Source: Anaerolineae bacterium (lineage in GTDB: Bacteria; Chloroflexota; Anaerolineae; Aggregatilineales; Phototrophicaceae). From it: a stretch of DNA of 64,000 nt. A program made the position numbers and the translations under genes. The notes under the pieces are model-generated. The model did not search any database. It was not told the DNA's origin and saw nothing but the letters and a program-made list of their open reading frames with translations. Each line of letters opens with the position of its first letter. The stretch's first letter is position 1. Of the stretch, positions 16,684-26,106 are shown piece by piece. The DNA lies in the NCBI GenBank assembly GCA_025055175.1, contig JANWYT010000032.1, positions 1 to 64,000 of the forward strand. The letters run 5' to 3'.

Positions 16684-17592
16684 ATGCTACAACTCTTCTC
16701 CATTTTGCTCAACGTCATCAGCCCTATCTTCATCCTGATCGGGCTAGCTTACGTCGTCGGCAAGCGCCTCGCTCCTGATCCACGCGCTCTGTCTGTCTTC
16801 CTAATCTACGTCTTCGTACCAGCCTTATCTTTTAATGGGTTGCGCAACGCCGATCTGCGCGGCGGAGCTATCTTGGGATTTGTAGCGGTAGCTGTTGGCC
16901 TAGTATTGATGATGATCCTGATCGGCCTGGCAATTGGAGCCTGGCTAGGCGGCACACCACAGCGGCGCGGCGCGCTGGTCATGACCCTGTTCATGGTCAA
17001 CGGTGCGAATTATGGTACGCCTGTCAACACCTTTGCTTATGGCACGGTCGGCGGTGAACTCGCCGTGCTGTATTACGTCGTGAACAGCATTTTGAGCAAC
17101 TTTTTGGGGGTGTTCTTCGCCTCGCGTGGTGGAAGCGTAGGTCAAGCTATTCGCAACGCCCTCAGCGTGCCAGTAGGCTACGCAGCCTTGCTGGGCGGGG
17201 CGGTCAACTTGCTGAGCGTTGAAATGCCGTTGTTCTTGTCTCGCGGGATTGACATCATGGCTCAAGCGGCCATCCCGTGCATGTTGGCCCTGCTAGGCTT
17301 GCAGCTCTCGCACATGACTCTCAATCGACGCGGCTTGGGACTAGTGCTGCTGGTCTCTGGGGTGCGTTTGATCGGTGGCGCGCTGGCAGCCCTGCCGCTG
17401 TGCGCTTTGTTCGGATTGCAGGGCGTGGCCTTCCAGGTGGCTATGACGCAGAGCGCCATGCCGACAGCCGTCATGACCAATGCCCTGGCTACCGAGTTCG
17501 GCAGCGATGTGGAATTCACTTCCGCTGTGACGCTCATCAGCACGCTACTCAGCGTCGTCACCCTCAGCGTACTGATCGCTTTGTTGTTGTAA
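16684..17592 (+). CDS. AEC-family (auxin efflux carrier type) permease
   Basis: The 302-residue protein is hydrophobic throughout with about ten membrane segments. It has the AEC-family layout: an N-terminal ISPIFILIGLAYVVGKRL, LIYVFVPALSFNGL, MVNGANYGTPVNTFAYG in the middle, and a second half containing AAIPCMLALLGLQL and QSAMPTAVMTNALATEFG. Members export or import small organic anions such as malate or malonate; the substrate cannot be told here. The start MLQLFSILLN follows a short gap after the terminator. It converges with the membrane protein gene at 17659. Confidence 0.85.
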   Translation: MLQLFSILLNVISPIFILIGLAYVVGKRLAPDPRALSVFLIYVFVPALSFNGLRNADLRGGAILGFVAVAVGLVLMMILIGLAIGAWLGGTPQRRGALVMTLFMVNGANYGTPVNTFAYGTVGGELAVLYYVVNSILSNFLGVFFASRGGSVGQAIRNALSVPVGYAALLGGAVNLLSVEMPLFLSRGIDIMAQAAIPCMLALLGLQLSHMTLNRRGLGLVLLVSGVRLIGGALAALPLCALFGLQGVAFQVAMTQSAMPTAVMTNALATEFGSDVEFTSAVTLISTLLSVVTLSVLIALLL

Positions 17593-17658
17593 CGCTTCGG
17601 CCTGCGGCGGCTCGTCGCTGACCAGTTGCCCCTGAGTGTGTTTCTTCATCATAGCGAA

Positions 17659-18792
17659 CTAAGTCTGGACAACCTGCACCAGCAGCAGAAGAGGGAATGC
17701 TGCATAGCCCAAGCGTGCTGCCCACATCAGGCTCAAGCGCTGCGCTTTGCGCGCCCACTCGCTGAGGGTGAAGACGGCGTAGCTCATCCACACCACTTGC
17801 AACACGAACAGGGGCAACAGCAGCACGTCGCGATTTGGCCCAACATACACCAAGCCAAAGGCGAAATATGCTCCGTAGGCGACCATCGTCGTCACCCCCA
17901 GCGGCGGATACCAGCGTGCTAGTCGTGCCAGGCCCAGCACGCCTAGCACGACTCCGAACGGCGTGAATTGCCGCACCACCTGCTCTAACATAATGATCCA
18001 GCGCTCAGCTTCTCGCCAATCTTCTAGGGCGAAGAAATAGGGGGTACTCCACAAGTAATCAACTAGCAGACCACGTAGGCCTAGCCCAGTCAGCAGAACC
18101 AAGCTCAGCCAGTAAGACGCGGGCAGGCGCGCGTAGGTGAGCAGCAAACTGAGCAGCAGCGACGGCGCGAGCAGGGCCAGCAGCGGATCGTTGATGACGC
18201 CGACACCGAACAGCAGCAGTAGTCCCCAAGTGTGGTACGGCCGTGCAGGTTGCGGCTCTTTGGAACTGTCGCCCAGGATGGGAGGTGCGGCTTCGTCTGG
18301 GTGTGGGTTGGCCAATAGCAGCATATCGATCAACAGGAAGGATAGCCAGCCAATCACCAGTGCGGTCAAACGCAGGCTGCGCGGCGTGCCAATCTGGCTG
18401 ATGAAGATGGCCACGAAGACGACCAATCCTAGCCCCGCACCTATCTGCAATGCCTGGGCGCGATTGGGCATCAGCCAGACAACGATCACCAGCGCCAGCA
18501 ACGCTGCACCAATCGCCAAGACGATCGTCGCCGGCTCACCTTCACCTCCGCCCGTCTGTGACCAAAAAGCAGGGCTGAAAGCCAGCGTCAGGCTGCCACT
18601 GACCGCCAGCAGCGCCCCCAAACGGCGCAGCGCCATGCTCACGCCGATGATGGCCAAAGCCAAGCCGCTGGCGCGGATGATCGGCGTGTTGCCCAACACG
18701 ATCAGGGCCAACCAGGCTAGGCCGCTGGCCACGAGCGCAGGAAGCCAGTACTTGGCGAGGCGCTGCTGAGTGTCGCTGAGAAGATGAAGCAT
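17659..18792 (-). CDS. Uncharacterised polytopic membrane protein downstream of PBP2
   Basis: The 377-residue protein has about ten hydrophobic segments and a hydrophilic central loop (around residues 165-190, NPHPDEAAPPILGDSSKEPQ). A short tail 'VGPNRDVLLLPLFVLQ' precedes the last segments. I do not recognise it. It lies 25 bases after the PBP2 gene, where a rodA gene might be expected, but SEDS-type conserved motifs are absent. A role in envelope biogenesis is only inferred from position. The start at 18792 (MLHLLSDTQQ) was chosen because the frame upstream is antisense to or within PBP2. Confidence 0.7.
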   Translation of the reverse strand: MLHLLSDTQQRLAKYWLPALVASGLAWLALIVLGNTPIIRASGLALAIIGVSMALRRLGALLAVSGSLTLAFSPAFWSQTGGGEGEPATIVLAIGAALLALVIVVWLMPNRAQALQIGAGLGLVVFVAIFISQIGTPRSLRLTALVIGWLSFLLIDMLLLANPHPDEAAPPILGDSSKEPQPARPYHTWGLLLLFGVGVINDPLLALLAPSLLLSLLLTYARLPASYWLSLVLLTGLGLRGLLVDYLWSTPYFFALEDWREAERWIIMLEQVVRQFTPFGVVLGVLGLARLARWYPPLGVTTMVAYGAYFAFGLVYVGPNRDVLLLPLFVLQVVWMSYAVFTLSEWARKAQRLSLMWAARLGYAAFPLLLLVQVVQT

Positions 18793-18817
18793 GATGGGCC
18801 TTAGGAGTGAGAGCAGA

Positions 18818-21160
18818 TCAGTTGCCACCGGGGCTGGGCGTAGAGAAGGGGCGCTGGATGGGCGTGAGCGTGCCGCCTTCGCGCTGCTGCTTGAGGCGGA
18901 AGTAGGCGTCCATCGTCTCGCGGACGATGGGCAGGGCGATCCGTGAGCCTTCGCCACCGTTATAGACGAAAGCGATGATGGCAATCTCTGGATTCTCATA
19001 GGGCGCATAGCCCATGTACCAGGCATGGGCAGGCCACTGACCCGGCACACAGTAGCCCAATGGACGAGCAACGTCGTCGCAGTATTCTGCTGTCCCTGTC
19101 TTACCAGCCACGACCACATAATCCAGGGCGGCAGCGCGCGCTGTGCCGCCATTGATGTAGACTGCTTCCAGCATGCCCTGGCGCGTCAATTCCAGCGCAC
19201 GATTGCCCAGGAAAGCTGGAATGTAGGGATTGTTGATGTTACGGAAGCGCAGCGGTTGGCACACGCGCCCGTTGAAGGTGTAGTTGTAGGGAATATGCAC
19301 CCTGTAGGTGCGCAGGTCTTCGACGAAGGGGTCTTTGCTGACGTTGACCGTGTTGCGGTAGCCTTGTGGATCGCAGCGATTGGGATCATAGTAAGCGCTG
19401 TCTGGTTCACAGATACAGGCTAGGCTGGATGGGCCTTTCATCAACATGTCCTCCAGCAGCAGCAGAGTGATTTCGTCCTCTGGCCCTAAGTTGTCGATGT
19501 TGACGGTGCGCAGCACTTTTGGCTCAAACGGCTGGAGGACGCGCCCCTCGTCGTCTAGGAATTCGCGGATCAGCGTCGGCTGATAGAGCGTGCCGTTGTT
19601 GACGATAGCTACTGCCTGGGCCAGCAATTGTAGCGGCGTCGTCGTCACGTAGCCCTGGCCGAACGCGGCATTGTAAGTGTCGCCCGTTGACCAGTTCTCG
19701 CCGTAGTTGCGCCGCTTCCAATCTGGATCGGGCATACGGCCCGAATTTTCGAAGGGCAGCTCAATGCCTAATTCGCTGCCGATGCCGGTGGCAGTGGCAT
19801 AGCGGAACAGGCCGTCAATCCCCAGGCCGCCAGGCTTGAGGACAGCGGGCGAGAGGTTGTTGTTGCCACCGCCGACTTGGTAGAAGTACACATCACATGA
19901 CCAAGCAATGCTACGGATCAAGTCAACTGGGCCATGCCCATTGCGCAGCCAACACACGAAGCGCTGCGAAGCCGCCGGATCGTTGGGCGCATAGCGATTC
20001 TCCAGCAGCAGCTGCCCCTCATCGCGCAGCTGCGTATCTGGATTGATGACGTTCTCCTCCACTACGCCAGCGGCGGTGATGAGCTTCCAGACCGAGCCAG
20101 GTGGATACAGGCCCTTGATAGCATTATTCACCAGGGGGCGGGCTGGGTCTTCGACGATGTCCAGGTAGTAGCGCACGTCGATGCTGCGTGCGAAGCGCGC
20201 GTTGTCGTAGGTGGGCAGGCTCACTAGGGCCAGCACCTCGCCCGTCTGTGGGTGCATGGCGATGACCACGCCCTGGCGACTAGGCCCCTTGTCAAAGGCT
20301 GTGGGGTTTTCGTTGCGGAACTGGATGAAGCGGGACAAGGCTTGCTCAGCAGCCGCCTGCAGTTCGGAGTCAATCGTCAAGCGCACACTCTTGCCCGGCG
20401 TCGGGGGAATTTCGTCGACCACGCGCACTACCTCGCCGGCCACGTCCACCTCGCGCACGCGCAAACCGCGCACCCCGCCCAAGTCGCTCTCTAGATAGCG
20501 CTCAATGCCCTCGTAGCCAATGCGATCGAAAGCTGGGTTGTAGCCCTGTTTGCGCAGCTCCTCTGCCTCGGCTTCTGGGATCGGCCCCATGTAGCCGATG
20601 ATGTGCGCTGTCGTGGCGCCCGTCGGATATTCGCGCACGCCGACGACTTCAATATCGACGCCGGGCATGGTGATCCGCTCTTCCAAAATGCGCATCATGA
20701 CGCGGCGCGGTACATCTTGAGCGATGGTCACAGGACGGAAAGGGGCGATACCAGCGCCCTCCGCCACCAGCTCTTCAATGCTGCGCACAAAGCGGTTGCC
20801 GCGCGCGTTGGCAATTGCGCGGGTGGGAGGGACGCCCGTCAGCGCTGAGAGGCGATTGTAAATGCTCAGTTCCTCATCGCGGTCGAAAGGCAGTTCCGCT
20901 GGCACGATAGTCACGTTGTAGGCTGGCACATTGAAGGCCAGGCGTACATCGTTGCGATCACGGATAGCGCCTCGGCTGGCAGCCAGTGGCAACGCGTTGA
21001 AACGATTCTCATCCGCGAAGGCTTGATAGCGATCATATTGGCGAATTTGCAGGTCATACAAGCGCACGCCAAACAAGAAGAAGAAAGCGAACATCACCGC
21101 CTGAAAAAAGGTCAATCGCCAGCCCTGGAAGGGCAGTAGGCGCGATTTAAGCTTGTCCAT
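18818..21160 (-). CDS. mrdA: Penicillin-binding protein 2 (class B transpeptidase)
   Basis: The 780-residue protein has one N-terminal membrane anchor (residues about 14-36, LTFFQAVMFAFFFLFGVRLY), a pedestal domain with 'ASRGAIRDRNDVRLAFN', and a C-terminal transpeptidase. The three active-site motifs are visible: SxxK in PPGSVWKLITAAG, the SxD version SCDVYFYQ usual for PBP2, and AGKTGTAEYC. It crosslinks peptidoglycan during side-wall elongation. An insertion of about 90 residues before the KTG motif contains several cysteines (ACICEPDSAYYDPNRC) that could form disulfides outside the membrane. It is 21 bases after mreD in an mreC-mreD-PBP2 operon. Confidence 0.92.
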   Translation of the reverse strand: MDKLKSRLLPFQGWRLTFFQAVMFAFFFLFGVRLYDLQIRQYDRYQAFADENRFNALPLAASRGAIRDRNDVRLAFNVPAYNVTIVPAELPFDRDEELSIYNRLSALTGVPPTRAIANARGNRFVRSIEELVAEGAGIAPFRPVTIAQDVPRRVMMRILEERITMPGVDIEVVGVREYPTGATTAHIIGYMGPIPEAEAEELRKQGYNPAFDRIGYEGIERYLESDLGGVRGLRVREVDVAGEVVRVVDEIPPTPGKSVRLTIDSELQAAAEQALSRFIQFRNENPTAFDKGPSRQGVVIAMHPQTGEVLALVSLPTYDNARFARSIDVRYYLDIVEDPARPLVNNAIKGLYPPGSVWKLITAAGVVEENVINPDTQLRDEGQLLLENRYAPNDPAASQRFVCWLRNGHGPVDLIRSIAWSCDVYFYQVGGGNNNLSPAVLKPGGLGIDGLFRYATATGIGSELGIELPFENSGRMPDPDWKRRNYGENWSTGDTYNAAFGQGYVTTTPLQLLAQAVAIVNNGTLYQPTLIREFLDDEGRVLQPFEPKVLRTVNIDNLGPEDEITLLLLEDMLMKGPSSLACICEPDSAYYDPNRCDPQGYRNTVNVSKDPFVEDLRTYRVHIPYNYTFNGRVCQPLRFRNINNPYIPAFLGNRALELTRQGMLEAVYINGGTARAAALDYVVVAGKTGTAEYCDDVARPLGYCVPGQWPAHAWYMGYAPYENPEIAIIAFVYNGGEGSRIALPIVRETMDAYFRLKQQREGGTLTPIQRPFSTPSPGGN

Positions 21161-21181
21161 AGCCTTTCCTTCTCAGTTCCC

Positions 21182-21703
21182 TCAGTTCCTCCATCTTCCC
21201 TGGCGCTCTGCCCACAGACGGGCCTGCCAACGCGCTTGCACAAGGCGCACCAGCCCATAGAGCGGCCAAGCCAGGATGACGTGGTAGGCCAGCGTGGGCA
21301 GCAAGACGCTGCGCACGAACTCGTTCAGTGGCACGGTGTAGCGCACCAGCACTAGCCCGACAACCATGAGTAGCTCGTGCAGCAGCGTCATGGCGATCAC
21401 CACCAACAGCCACAAAAAAGGATTCACGCCGTACAATCTACGGCGCAGCGCGTCGATCAACAGCACGCCCAACGCCGGCGCCAGGATAGAGACGCCTAGC
21501 GGCACAATCGACAACAAATCGGCGCAAATGCCTCCTACCACTGCCCAGAACAGCGCCTCAGGTAGGGGCGCGCGCACTGCCCAAGCCAGCACCAGCAGCA
21601 AGATGAGGTCGGGTTGGCTGTTCTGCCAGCGCAGCAGTGGCAAGAGGCTAGTTTGCAGGGCCGCCAGGACGATCATCACGGGCAAGGCAAGAGTGTAGCC
21701 CAT
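21182..21703 (-). CDS. mreD: Rod shape-determining protein MreD
   Basis: The 173-residue membrane protein has five or six hydrophobic segments and the usual MreD charges (QPDLILLLVLAWAVRAPLPEA, then 'GGICADLLSIVPLGVSILAPAL'). MreD is part of the elongasome between MreC and PBP2. It starts three bases after the mreC stop and precedes PBP2, the standard order. Confidence 0.88.
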   Translation of the reverse strand: MGYTLALPVMIVLAALQTSLLPLLRWQNSQPDLILLLVLAWAVRAPLPEALFWAVVGGICADLLSIVPLGVSILAPALGVLLIDALRRRLYGVNPFLWLLVVIAMTLLHELLMVVGLVLVRYTVPLNEFVRSVLLPTLAYHVILAWPLYGLVRLVQARWQARLWAERQGRWRN

Positions 21704-21706
21704 CGT

Positions 21707-22558
21707 TCAGCGCGCCTCTTCAAAGATGGACAAGTCGGCTGGTTCAAAACCCGTCAGCACCAGCACGAATTCTAGCGCGTTGAAGTTCACTAGGCTGATG
21801 ACCTCAGCTTCCTGCGACAGCTCAAATTCTAGGTTGCGCAGACTAGTGACCTGACCAATCACAATGTCGGCGGGGAAATTACCGCCCAGGCCACTAGTCA
21901 CCACCAGATCGCCGACGACCACTTGGCTATCTAGCGGAATGTGAAGCATACGCAGGTTGCCGCTCGGCAGACCACGCCCGACGACTGTGCCTTCGGCGCG
22001 GCTGGTTTGCAGGCGGCCGCTGATGGCGCTATTCTGATCCGTCACCAGCAGCACTTGAGAAGCATTTGCGCCGACGCGGTAAACTCGACCCACTAGACCC
22101 AATTCGGTCACGACGGGCATGCCCACGCGTAGGCCGTCGCGCGTACCGCGATTGATGAGAATGGCGCGGACAATCCCCTGCTGTTCGACGCCAATGACGT
22201 CGGCGGTGACGAAGGTCTGGTTGCGAGCTTGAGCGGTGTAGTCCAGCAGGCCGGCCAAGCGCTGGTAGTCACTGGCGACTTCGCGAAGCTGGATTAGCTC
22301 TCCACTGAGGCTGGCCAACTGCCGCTCTAGCTCCGCTACGCGGCGGCGCAAGGCCTGCGGATCGTCGAACTGGCCGCTGAAGTCGCTCAGACGGTTTTCA
22401 GCGCTGCTGAACAAGCCGCTGAGGATTTGCAGCGGCGCAGCCAGCAGGCCCTGCACAGGCGCAAACAATCCGAGCAGGCTGGTAGTTATCAGGCTCAGGC
22501 TGAAGGCCAGCACCAGCGTCAGCCAGATGAAACGGTTATTGCGCCAGTTACGCCGCAT
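21707..22558 (-). CDS. mreC: Rod shape-determining protein MreC
   Basis: The 283-residue protein has an N-terminal membrane anchor (FIWLTLVLAFSLSLITTSLLG), a coiled coil (residues about 60-100, LRRRVAELERQLASLSGEL) and the periplasmic beta domain with 'AILINRGTRDGLRVGMPV' and VVTSGLGGNFPADIVIG. It scaffolds PBP2 in cell elongation. The start MRRNWRNNRFIW (22558) is preferred; a GTG at 22627 would add 23 residues. No mreB lies next to it in the window. Confidence 0.9.
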   Translation of the reverse strand: MRRNWRNNRFIWLTLVLAFSLSLITTSLLGLFAPVQGLLAAPLQILSGLFSSAENRLSDFSGQFDDPQALRRRVAELERQLASLSGELIQLREVASDYQRLAGLLDYTAQARNQTFVTADVIGVEQQGIVRAILINRGTRDGLRVGMPVVTELGLVGRVYRVGANASQVLLVTDQNSAISGRLQTSRAEGTVVGRGLPSGNLRMLHIPLDSQVVVGDLVVTSGLGGNFPADIVIGQVTSLRNLEFELSQEAEVISLVNFNALEFVLVLTGFEPADLSIFEEAR

Positions 22559-22767
22559 GAAGCTGGAAAACTCCGTCTTTTGCTTGCAAGCAAGGATGAA
22601 CACACTGCCCGCGTAGCGCAAGCTCACCCTTAATCAGGCAAGCATAGCACAAAGCCCCCGCAAGGGTGAGGGTTTTAAGGTGCTGTCTTCATTCAGGAGT
22701 CGACAAACTACGGCGTCTCATGTTACGCTTAGCATAGTTGCATACTCTGAGGGTGAGTTTGTTGCCC

Positions 22768-25700
22768 GTGATTAAAGAGACGAAAGCGCAGGAAATTCGC
22801 CAGGCCCTAGCTGAAGTTTGGCAGCAGCGCCAGCACTTCAGCCAAGAAACGCTGGGACAAATCACGCTTGCGCTGCTTGACCGCCTGCGCCGCACGCAGA
22901 CGCGCAATCACTCGGCTGAAAGCACGCCGACGATGGACGAGATTCGCCTAGTGACAGTGATGTTCATCGATGTCAAAGACTCGACCATCTTGGCTCAGGA
23001 ACTGGAGAGCGATTGGAAAGGCGTACTGGCTGAAGCCCATCGACGCATCAGCGAGGTCGTGACCTACTGGGAAGGCGAGATTGGCCAGTATTTGGGCGAC
23101 GGCGTGCTATGTTTCTTCGGAGCGCAGCGCAGCCGAGGTGATGATGCGCTGCGCTGTGCATCTTGTGCGCTGGCCATCCACAGCGCGATCGACGCCTACG
23201 CCAACGACGTTTTCCTGACTTACGGACACGATTTTGCTATCCGCATTGGGATAAGCACGGGACGCATGGTGGTGGGCATGGTGGGCGCTGCCGCCAAGCA
23301 AGAACTCTTGGCGCTTGGACCAGCGACCAACTTAGCGGCACGCCTGCAGAGCCTAGCTGCTCCTGGCACGACGCTCGTTGACTCTGCCACCTATACTCGT
23401 CTGCGCCATCACTTCTCGCTCAAGCCACGTCCAGCCGTCAAAGTCAAGGGCTACGAACAGCCGATTGCCAACTACTTGTTGGTGGGCCGCCTGCCTCGCC
23501 CTTCTACTCAGCTCACCAACGCCGAAGTCGGTGATTTGTTCATGCCCCTAGCGGGCCGTCAGGCCGAATTGGAAGCCATCCTGCGCGCCTGTGAACAGGT
23601 CAAGCACTTCCGTCGTGTAGACAGCCTGCTAGTCGTGGGTGAATTGGGCATGGGTAAGAGCCGCCTCATTCAGGAAGCGCTCAATTTAGCGGCCGATTTT
23701 CATGGGCTGCCTATTGTTGTTCAGGCCAGCTACGAGCTGCGTGGCGTCTCTTATAACCTCATCCGCCATTTACTGGCGCGCCAATGCGGCTTGCACGATG
23801 ACCTATCTCAAGAGGAGGCTGAGCGGTTAATCGTCGAACAGATCAGCGCCAATTGGCCCGATCCTCAGGCGGAGATGGCAGCGGCCATCCTGGGTTACCT
23901 GGGCGGTTATGGCTTTGAGAGTCACTTGGCCGCCCAGTCCCTGCTGCGAGGCGGCTCACGAGTGGAAGTCGCAGCCTTGTGGCTAGGACGCTACCTGCGC
24001 GGTCAGAGCGAAGGCGCTACGCCACTCCTAGTCGTCGACAATCTCCAGTGGATCGACAACGACTCGTTGGAAGTGCTGCTAGCTCTGCTATGCGACTGGC
24101 GCGAACATCCACTCATGTTGCTAGCGGCAGCTCGCCCTCAGTGGCGCGAGAGCTTACCTCAGGCCGCTGTCTTATTTGAAGGACGCCAACCTATCATCCT
24201 GGATCGTCTGAGCGATGCTGAGACGCAGGAACTCATTCGTGCAGTGGTAGGCCAGGTAGAGCGCGTGCCGTCCAACCTGCCCGAACAGATCAGTCAGCGT
24301 GCGGAAGGCAATCCACTGTTTGTCGTCGAATTCCTGAGCATGTTGTTCGACAATGCCGTCTTCCATCGCGATCCGCGCGGCAGATGGCGCTTCAACCCGA
24401 TCCAGTACGACGCTGTGGCCAAGAACCTGCCCAACGGCTTGCTAGACGTGCTGCAAGCACGTTTGGACGACCTACCCACTGAAGCACGCTCGCTAGTACA
24501 AATGGCAGCTGTCGGTGGCCAGACTTTCTGGGCAGGCATGTTGCGCGAACTCAATCAAAGCCCTGTAGACGCTGTGTTGGAGTTGCTGATACGACGCGGG
24601 ATCATCATCCCCAACAGCGAGAGCAACTTCGAAGGCGAAGCACAGTACAGCTTCCGCCATGCTCTGTACCGTGATGTCGCCTATGAAATGCTACCACGCG
24701 CCAAACGCGAGCAGTATCACCGTCAGGTAGCGCGCTGGCTAGTCGCTCATATTGCAAACAAACCAGAATACTTCGGCGTATTGGCCGATCAGTTCACGCT
24801 GGGCAACCAGAACGAAGCTGCTTTAGCAACTTATCTAGAAGCAGCCCAAAACCGCGCACAGCGTGGCTTCTACGGCGAGGTCATCAGCCTGGTGGATCGA
24901 GCGCTGGCCATGGCCAAAGCTGTCCCGCGCGACGTCGCTCTGGCAACTGTCGCTCAATTGTGGGCAGTGCGCGCTCAGGCGCTCATCGGCTTGTCGCGCT
25001 TCGATGAAGCTCGCGCTGCAGCTCAGTCAGCCATGCAGTTGCTTGAAGAACTACCGAACGATCAACTCGTGACAGTGCGCGTGCAGGCTGCTCGTCTGCG
25101 CGGCAACGCCTGTCGCAGCCTCGGCCTCTACGATGAAGCCCTAGAAGCCCTGTCTGAAGCCTATGAACTGCTGGACGAGGACGATAATCTGCTCATGGCC
25201 TCCGTCCTGCGCTCCTTCGGCTCACTTATGCTCTATCGCGGACGTTTGACGGACAGCCTAGCTTACCAGCAGCGCGCCTACCAGCACGCCGAAGCCACTC
25301 AGCTCGATCATCAACGCTACGCCACGCTGACTCAGCTGGGCCTGCTGGCCCTGGAACGTGGCCAGATTGGCCAAGCGATTGAAACCTTAGAACAGGTTCG
25401 CAATGCCAACGAAGCCAGTGGACTGACGCATTTGCAGGTCAGCGATTGGCGCAACTTGGGCCAAGCCTATCTGGCCCTGTTCAACGATCAGCGCGCCCGC
25501 ATAGCCTTTGAACAGGCGAAGAACCTAAATCATAGGCTGGGCCAGCAAGATACGCTGCTGTGCGCCCTGCACGCTTTAACTCTTATCCGTCTGGGCCAAG
25601 TTGAAGTTGGACTGCCTACTCTGTGGGAGGTGGTGCGTAAGCCGCACCGCGATGTGTTCAACCAGCACCTCGTCAGTCTGTGCTTGTTGGAGGGGCTGGC

Positions 25701-26082
25701 TTTGGTGGGCGATTGGGTCGCTTGCCTAGAGCAGGGGCATGTCTTGGCAGACCGTGTGCGCCAAGATAATGTCTTGCTCTATGGACGCGTCCTCATGCGC
25801 TCAGCGCGCGCTGCTCATGCACTGGGTCAATCTGGTGCGTTAGCGATGGCGCGCCGCGCTCTGGACGTGGAGTTGGAGCAACAGGGTCGCGAAATCTGGT
25901 ATGCCCACGCCACTCTCGCCGAAATTGTGGCCGAGCCGCATAAGCGCCAACATCATGCGCGCCAGGCCCTCAGCGCTCTGCTGGCCCTGGGAGAGACGGC
26001 TCGTCACATGCGTCCTATCTACGCCACCTTCCAAGACTCCGCGACAGTGAAGGCCTTGCGGAACTGTGCTGAACTGCCCTGA
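22768..26082 (+). CDS. Class III nucleotide cyclase / AAA-type ATPase / TPR regulator
   Basis: The product of about 1104 residues has three parts. First is a class III adenylate/guanylate cyclase domain with the metal aspartates in VTVMFIDVKDST and IGQYLGDGVLCFFG and the transition-state Asn/Arg in TNLAARLQ. Next is a STAND-like ATPase domain with Walker A VVGELGMGKSRLIQ and Walker B PLLVVDNLQWID, plus the 'RAEGNPLFVVEFL' motif. Last are many TPR repeats from about residue 660 to the end. Such proteins link a signal sensed by the TPR part to cyclic-nucleotide production. The substrate lysine position is Gln, as often in this subfamily, so nucleotide specificity is open. GTG 22768 follows GAGGGTGAG and is the chosen start; GTG 22753 or TTG 22738 are alternatives. 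Confidence 0.87.
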   Translation: MIKETKAQEIRQALAEVWQQRQHFSQETLGQITLALLDRLRRTQTRNHSAESTPTMDEIRLVTVMFIDVKDSTILAQELESDWKGVLAEAHRRISEVVTYWEGEIGQYLGDGVLCFFGAQRSRGDDALRCASCALAIHSAIDAYANDVFLTYGHDFAIRIGISTGRMVVGMVGAAAKQELLALGPATNLAARLQSLAAPGTTLVDSATYTRLRHHFSLKPRPAVKVKGYEQPIANYLLVGRLPRPSTQLTNAEVGDLFMPLAGRQAELEAILRACEQVKHFRRVDSLLVVGELGMGKSRLIQEALNLAADFHGLPIVVQASYELRGVSYNLIRHLLARQCGLHDDLSQEEAERLIVEQISANWPDPQAEMAAAILGYLGGYGFESHLAAQSLLRGGSRVEVAALWLGRYLRGQSEGATPLLVVDNLQWIDNDSLEVLLALLCDWREHPLMLLAAARPQWRESLPQAAVLFEGRQPIILDRLSDAETQELIRAVVGQVERVPSNLPEQISQRAEGNPLFVVEFLSMLFDNAVFHRDPRGRWRFNPIQYDAVAKNLPNGLLDVLQARLDDLPTEARSLVQMAAVGGQTFWAGMLRELNQSPVDAVLELLIRRGIIIPNSESNFEGEAQYSFRHALYRDVAYEMLPRAKREQYHRQVARWLVAHIANKPEYFGVLADQFTLGNQNEAALATYLEAAQNRAQRGFYGEVISLVDRALAMAKAVPRDVALATVAQLWAVRAQALIGLSRFDEARAAAQSAMQLLEELPNDQLVTVRVQAARLRGNACRSLGLYDEALEALSEAYELLDEDDNLLMASVLRSFGSLMLYRGRLTDSLAYQQRAYQHAEATQLDHQRYATLTQLGLLALERGQIGQAIETLEQVRNANEASGLTHLQVSDWRNLGQAYLALFNDQRARIAFEQAKNLNHRLGQQDTLLCALHALTLIRLGQVEVGLPTLWEVVRKPHRDVFNQHLVSLCLLEGLALVGDWVACLEQGHVLADRVRQDNVLLYGRVLMRSARAAHALGQSGALAMARRALDVELEQQGREIWYAHATLAEIVAEPHKRQHHARQALSALLALGETARHMRPIYATFQDSATVKALRNCAELP

Positions 26083-26106
26083 ACGCCCGATTGACGGAGA
26101 GCCACC

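Noticed and set aside
17659..18792. RodA (SEDS glycosyltransferase)
   Set aside because: Size and position fit, but none of the SEDS motifs are seen.
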